A stretch of 6,193 bases of DNA from JBCCQH01 sp039024435 (GTDB taxonomy: Bacteria > Bacteroidota > Bacteroidia > J057 > JADKCL01), in assembly GCA_039024435.1 (NCBI GenBank), contig JBCCQH010000190.1:1-6193 (forward strand). Direction: 5' to 3'. The translations under genes and the position numbers were made by a program. The first letter of the stretch is position 1, and each line of letters begins with the position of its first letter. The notes under the pieces were generated by a model that was not told the DNA's origin, did not search any database, and saw nothing but the letters and a program-made list of their open reading frames with translations. This document shows, piece after piece, positions 3,960 through 6,193 of this stretch.

Positions 3960-5961
3960 AAATCACCCCGTCCAGCAGATCGTCGTCCGCCAGGTTGGGC
4001 AAAGTAACCTCCAGGCCCGGGGTGCGTTCCATTTCGCGCTTGATCGCGGTGATGGCTTCCTGATTGCGGGCCCAACTGCGGCGCGCGATACCGTTGTTCA
4101 CATCCCAAAGCAGCATTTGCTCCAAGCGTCGCTCGGCATCGCTGGTTCCGTCGAGCACCAGCCCAAAGCCGCCGTTCATCACCTCTCCCCAACCGACGCC
4201 ACCGCCGTTGTGTAGGGAAATCCAGGTGGCCCCCCGGAAAGCATCCCCGACGAAGTTTTGCACTGCCATGTCCGCCGTAACCGCCGAACCGTCGTAAATG
4301 TTGGCGGTTTCACGGTAAGGGCTGTCGGTGCCCGACACATCGTGGTGATCGCGGCCCAGAATAACCGGACCGGAAAGCTCTCCCGACGCAATCGCAGTAT
4401 TGAAACGGCGGGCGATCTCGATCCGACCCTCACTGTCAGCGTAGAGGATGCGCGCCTGCGACCCGACCACAAGCTTGTTTTGCTCGGCGGTCCGGATCCA
4501 GTGCAGGTTGTCTTGCATCTGCTGGCGAATGTCCTCCGGGGCGTCCTGGGCCATTGCTTCCAGGACTTCCGCCGCAATCCGGTCGGTGGTCCGCAGGTCC
4601 GCCGGATCGCCCGAAGCACACACCCAGCGGAACGGCCCAAAGCCATAATCGAAGCACAACGGCCCCATGATGTCCTCCACGTACGAAGGATAAATGAAGG
4701 TATCGTCTGGTTTTTTGATGTCGGCACCGGCACGGCTGGCTTCGAGTAGGAAAGCATTGCCGTAATCCCAAAAGTACATGCCGCGCTCGGTCATGGCCTC
4801 AATGGCGGCTGCGTGGCGGCGCAGGGAATCGTACACCGCTTCCCGGAAGCGGAGCGGATCTTCCTTCATCATCTGTTCCGATTCGTCGAAGGTGAGGCCC
4901 GCGGGATAGTAACCGCCGCCAAATGGATTGTGGAGCGAGGTCTGATCCGAGCCCAGTTCCACGGGGATGTTTTCGGCGGCGAGTTTTTCCCAGAGGTCGA
5001 CAATGTTGCCGAGGTAGCCAATGGACACCGCTTCGTGGTTCAGCTTGGCCTGGAGGATCCGGGCCAGCAACTCGTCCAGGTCGGTGTACAGCTCGTCGAG
5101 CCAGCCTTGTTCCTTGCGTTTGTGGGCGGCGGCGGGATTGATTTCCGCGACCAAGCCCACCGCACCGGCAATCACCGCGGCTTTGGGTTGGGCTCCACTC
5201 ATGCCGCCCATACCGGAGGTCACATAAAGCATCCCGGCCAGATTGTTGGTTCCGGGCCGGAAGCGGCGCCCGGCATTCAGCAGGGTAATCGTGGTCCCGT
5301 GGACGATTCCCTGTGGGCCGATGTACATGTAGGAGCCGGCGGTCATCTGCCCGAATTGGGTGATGCCGAGGGCATTGTATTTGTCGTAGGCCTCCGGCTT
5401 GGAAAAGTTCGGGATCATCATCCCATTGGTGACGACCACGCGGGGCGCTTCGGAATGGGAGGGAAACAGCCCGAGGGGATGGCCGGAGTACATGACCAGC
5501 GTCTGCTCATCGGTCATGCGGGAAAGGTACTTCATGGTGAGCCGGTATTGGGCCCAATTCTGGAAAACGGCACCGTTGCCGCCGTAGGTAATCAACTCTT
5601 CGGGAAACTGCGCCACCGCCGGGTCCAGGTTGTTTTGGATCATGAGCATGATCGCGGCGGCTTGCTGGCTGCGGGCCGGATACTCCGAGATGGGACGGGC
5701 GTGCATGGGAGCGGTGGGGCGGAGGCGGTACATGTAGATGCGTCCGTACCGCTCTAGTTCAGCGGCAAACTCCACCGCCAATTCGGCGTGATACTCGGGG
5801 GCAAAATAGCGGAGTGCATTTCTCAGCGCCAACTTCTTGCCCCGAGCATCCAGGTCGTGCTTGCGTCCCTTGGGATGCGGAAATTGCGGATTGAGCCGCC
5901 GCGGCGCCGGCAACTTCGCCGGAATTCCTTCCTGAATCTCTTGCTGAAAGTCAATTACCAT
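3952..5961 (-). CDS. hutU: Urocanate hydratase, long type (EC 4.2.1.49)
   Basis: 669 residues, start ATG at 5961. The enzyme adds water to urocanate to give 4-imidazolone-5-propanoate, the second step of histidine degradation, using tightly bound NAD+ as an electrophile; it is cytosolic. Hallmarks: ITYGGNGAVFQNWAQY (124-139), SGHPLGLFPS (159-168), GMGGMSGAQPKA (250-261, the dinucleotide-binding loop), GSDQTSLHNPFGGGYYP (337-353), FDYGFGPFRWVCASGDP (437-452), GRDHHDVSGTDSPYRETANIYDG (536-558) and NGGGVGWGEVMNGGFG (585-600). Length and sequence fit the ~670-residue class that includes vertebrate UROC1 rather than the ~555-residue Pseudomonas/Bacillus type. At the site of the short type's 'PARICWLG' block it reads QARILYADSEGR (502-513), without that Cys. 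No other hut gene is visible. A prolyl oligopeptidase lies 81 bases upstream on the same strand, so peptide and histidine catabolism might be co-transcribed, though repeats separate them. Confidence 0.97.
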   Translation of the reverse strand: MVIDFQQEIQEGIPAKLPAPRRLNPQFPHPKGRKHDLDARGKKLALRNALRYFAPEYHAELAVEFAAELERYGRIYMYRLRPTAPMHARPISEYPARSQQAAAIMLMIQNNLDPAVAQFPEELITYGGNGAVFQNWAQYRLTMKYLSRMTDEQTLVMYSGHPLGLFPSHSEAPRVVVTNGMMIPNFSKPEAYDKYNALGITQFGQMTAGSYMYIGPQGIVHGTTITLLNAGRRFRPGTNNLAGMLYVTSGMGGMSGAQPKAAVIAGAVGLVAEINPAAAHKRKEQGWLDELYTDLDELLARILQAKLNHEAVSIGYLGNIVDLWEKLAAENIPVELGSDQTSLHNPFGGGYYPAGLTFDESEQMMKEDPLRFREAVYDSLRRHAAAIEAMTERGMYFWDYGNAFLLEASRAGADIKKPDDTFIYPSYVEDIMGPLCFDYGFGPFRWVCASGDPADLRTTDRIAAEVLEAMAQDAPEDIRQQMQDNLHWIRTAEQNKLVVGSQARILYADSEGRIEIARRFNTAIASGELSGPVILGRDHHDVSGTDSPYRETANIYDGSAVTADMAVQNFVGDAFRGATWISLHNGGGVGWGEVMNGGFGLVLDGTSDAERRLEQMLLWDVNNGIARRSWARNQEAITAIKREMERTPGLEVTLPNLADDDLLDGVISD

Positions 5962-6042
5962 GCGATAAATTTAAGAATTTCCAATTGGATGTGGCACCTT
6001 ATGCACTGCGGCGGTGTACCGTCGGAAATCGGAAATCAGACA
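5962..6042. repeat. Intergenic spacer with pieces of the 145-bp repeat family
   Basis: The spacer contains TCGGAAATCGGAAAT (6022-6036), identical over 15 bases to 2291-2305 in repeat unit 3. It also has GAATTTCCAATTG (5975-5987), the exact reverse complement of 2165-2177 in unit 2. So the family occurs twice in the window, here as a short rearranged copy without the GC palindrome. Any hutU promoter would have to lie in or across it; I see no convincing -35/-10 pair. Confidence 0.65.
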
Positions 6043-6193
6043 TCATAGATTAATCTGCGATTGCGTGTTGTAGAAGAGGAAGGCCCACATGTCGGCGTAC
6101 TCTTCGATGATCTTTGAGGTAGGTTTGCCCGCGCCGTGGCCGGCTTGGGTCTCGATGCGGATCAAGACCGGATTCTCACCTTTGTGGGCTTCC
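6043..6193 (-). CDS. Prolyl oligopeptidase, C-terminal end (5' partial)
   Basis: Only the last 49 codons plus the TGA (6043-6045) are inside the window; the gene continues past the right edge. The reading is EAHKGENPVLIRIETQAGHG, then AGKPTSKIIEEYADMWAFLFYN. 'L.RIET.AGHGAGKPT.K.IEEYAD...FL' is the C-terminal signature of the serine peptidase family S9A, and the His in GHGAGKPT is the catalytic-triad His. The enzyme cleaves short peptides after proline. It is upstream of hutU on the same strand. Call is confident at family level; the Ser and Asp of the triad are outside or not shown. Confidence 0.9.
   Translation of the reverse strand, partial: EAHKGENPVLIRIETQAGHGAGKPTSKIIEEYADMWAFLFYNTQSQINL

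Noticed and set aside
4179..4757. 192-codon minus-strand frame
   Set aside because: Alternative frame within hutU, whose main frame is full-length and unmistakable.
4813..5757. 314-codon plus-strand frame
   Set aside because: Antisense shadow of hutU; His/Gly/Val-rich translation typical of a complementary frame.

Overview
The window looks like a chromosomal segment of a moderately GC-rich bacterium in which an accessory toxin/immunity block sits beside ordinary metabolic genes. A lipobox-bearing lipoprotein, a long urocanate hydratase and a prolyl oligopeptidase suggest a Gram-negative heterotroph. The intergenic repeats and urocanase type would suit a Verrucomicrobiota-like or similar environmental lineage, but I cannot fix the phylum from this sequence.

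Left part (1-1608, + strand): the 3' end of a large secreted effector gene that enters from the left edge. Its product has Gly-rich hydrophobic helical segments and ends in a WHH-type HNH/Endonuclease VII-fold nuclease tip. A DUF2019-like helical protein follows with a 4-base ATGA overlap and is the likely immunity protein. GC content drops to about 40% over this second gene.

Middle-left (1609-2320): no intact gene. It holds a hairpin, a short remnant that resembles the pre-toxin linker of the effector (about 1806-1900), and a degenerate tandem array of a 145-base repeat with a palindromic core.

Middle (2321-3930): a lipoprotein of the 'PAGW' PsbP/DcrB-like type on the minus strand, then a divergent second toxin/immunity pair. 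The toxin is a small barnase-family RNase with all four expected catalytic residues. Its frame extends upstream into a Gln/Lys/Ala-rich leader like those on effectors of extracellular contractile injection systems, but a single amber codon at 3043 (plausibly CAG to TAG) interrupts it. A barstar-family inhibitor follows.

Right part (3931-6193, minus strand): urocanate hydratase (hutU, histidine degradation), convergent with barstar, preceded upstream by the C-terminal 49 codons of a prolyl oligopeptidase with its catalytic-His motif. The 81-base gap between them carries pieces of the same repeat family as the array at 1981-2310.

Overall picture (inference): a polymorphic-toxin effector island with two nuclease/immunity pairs plus a module remnant, consistent with tip swapping at a common linker.
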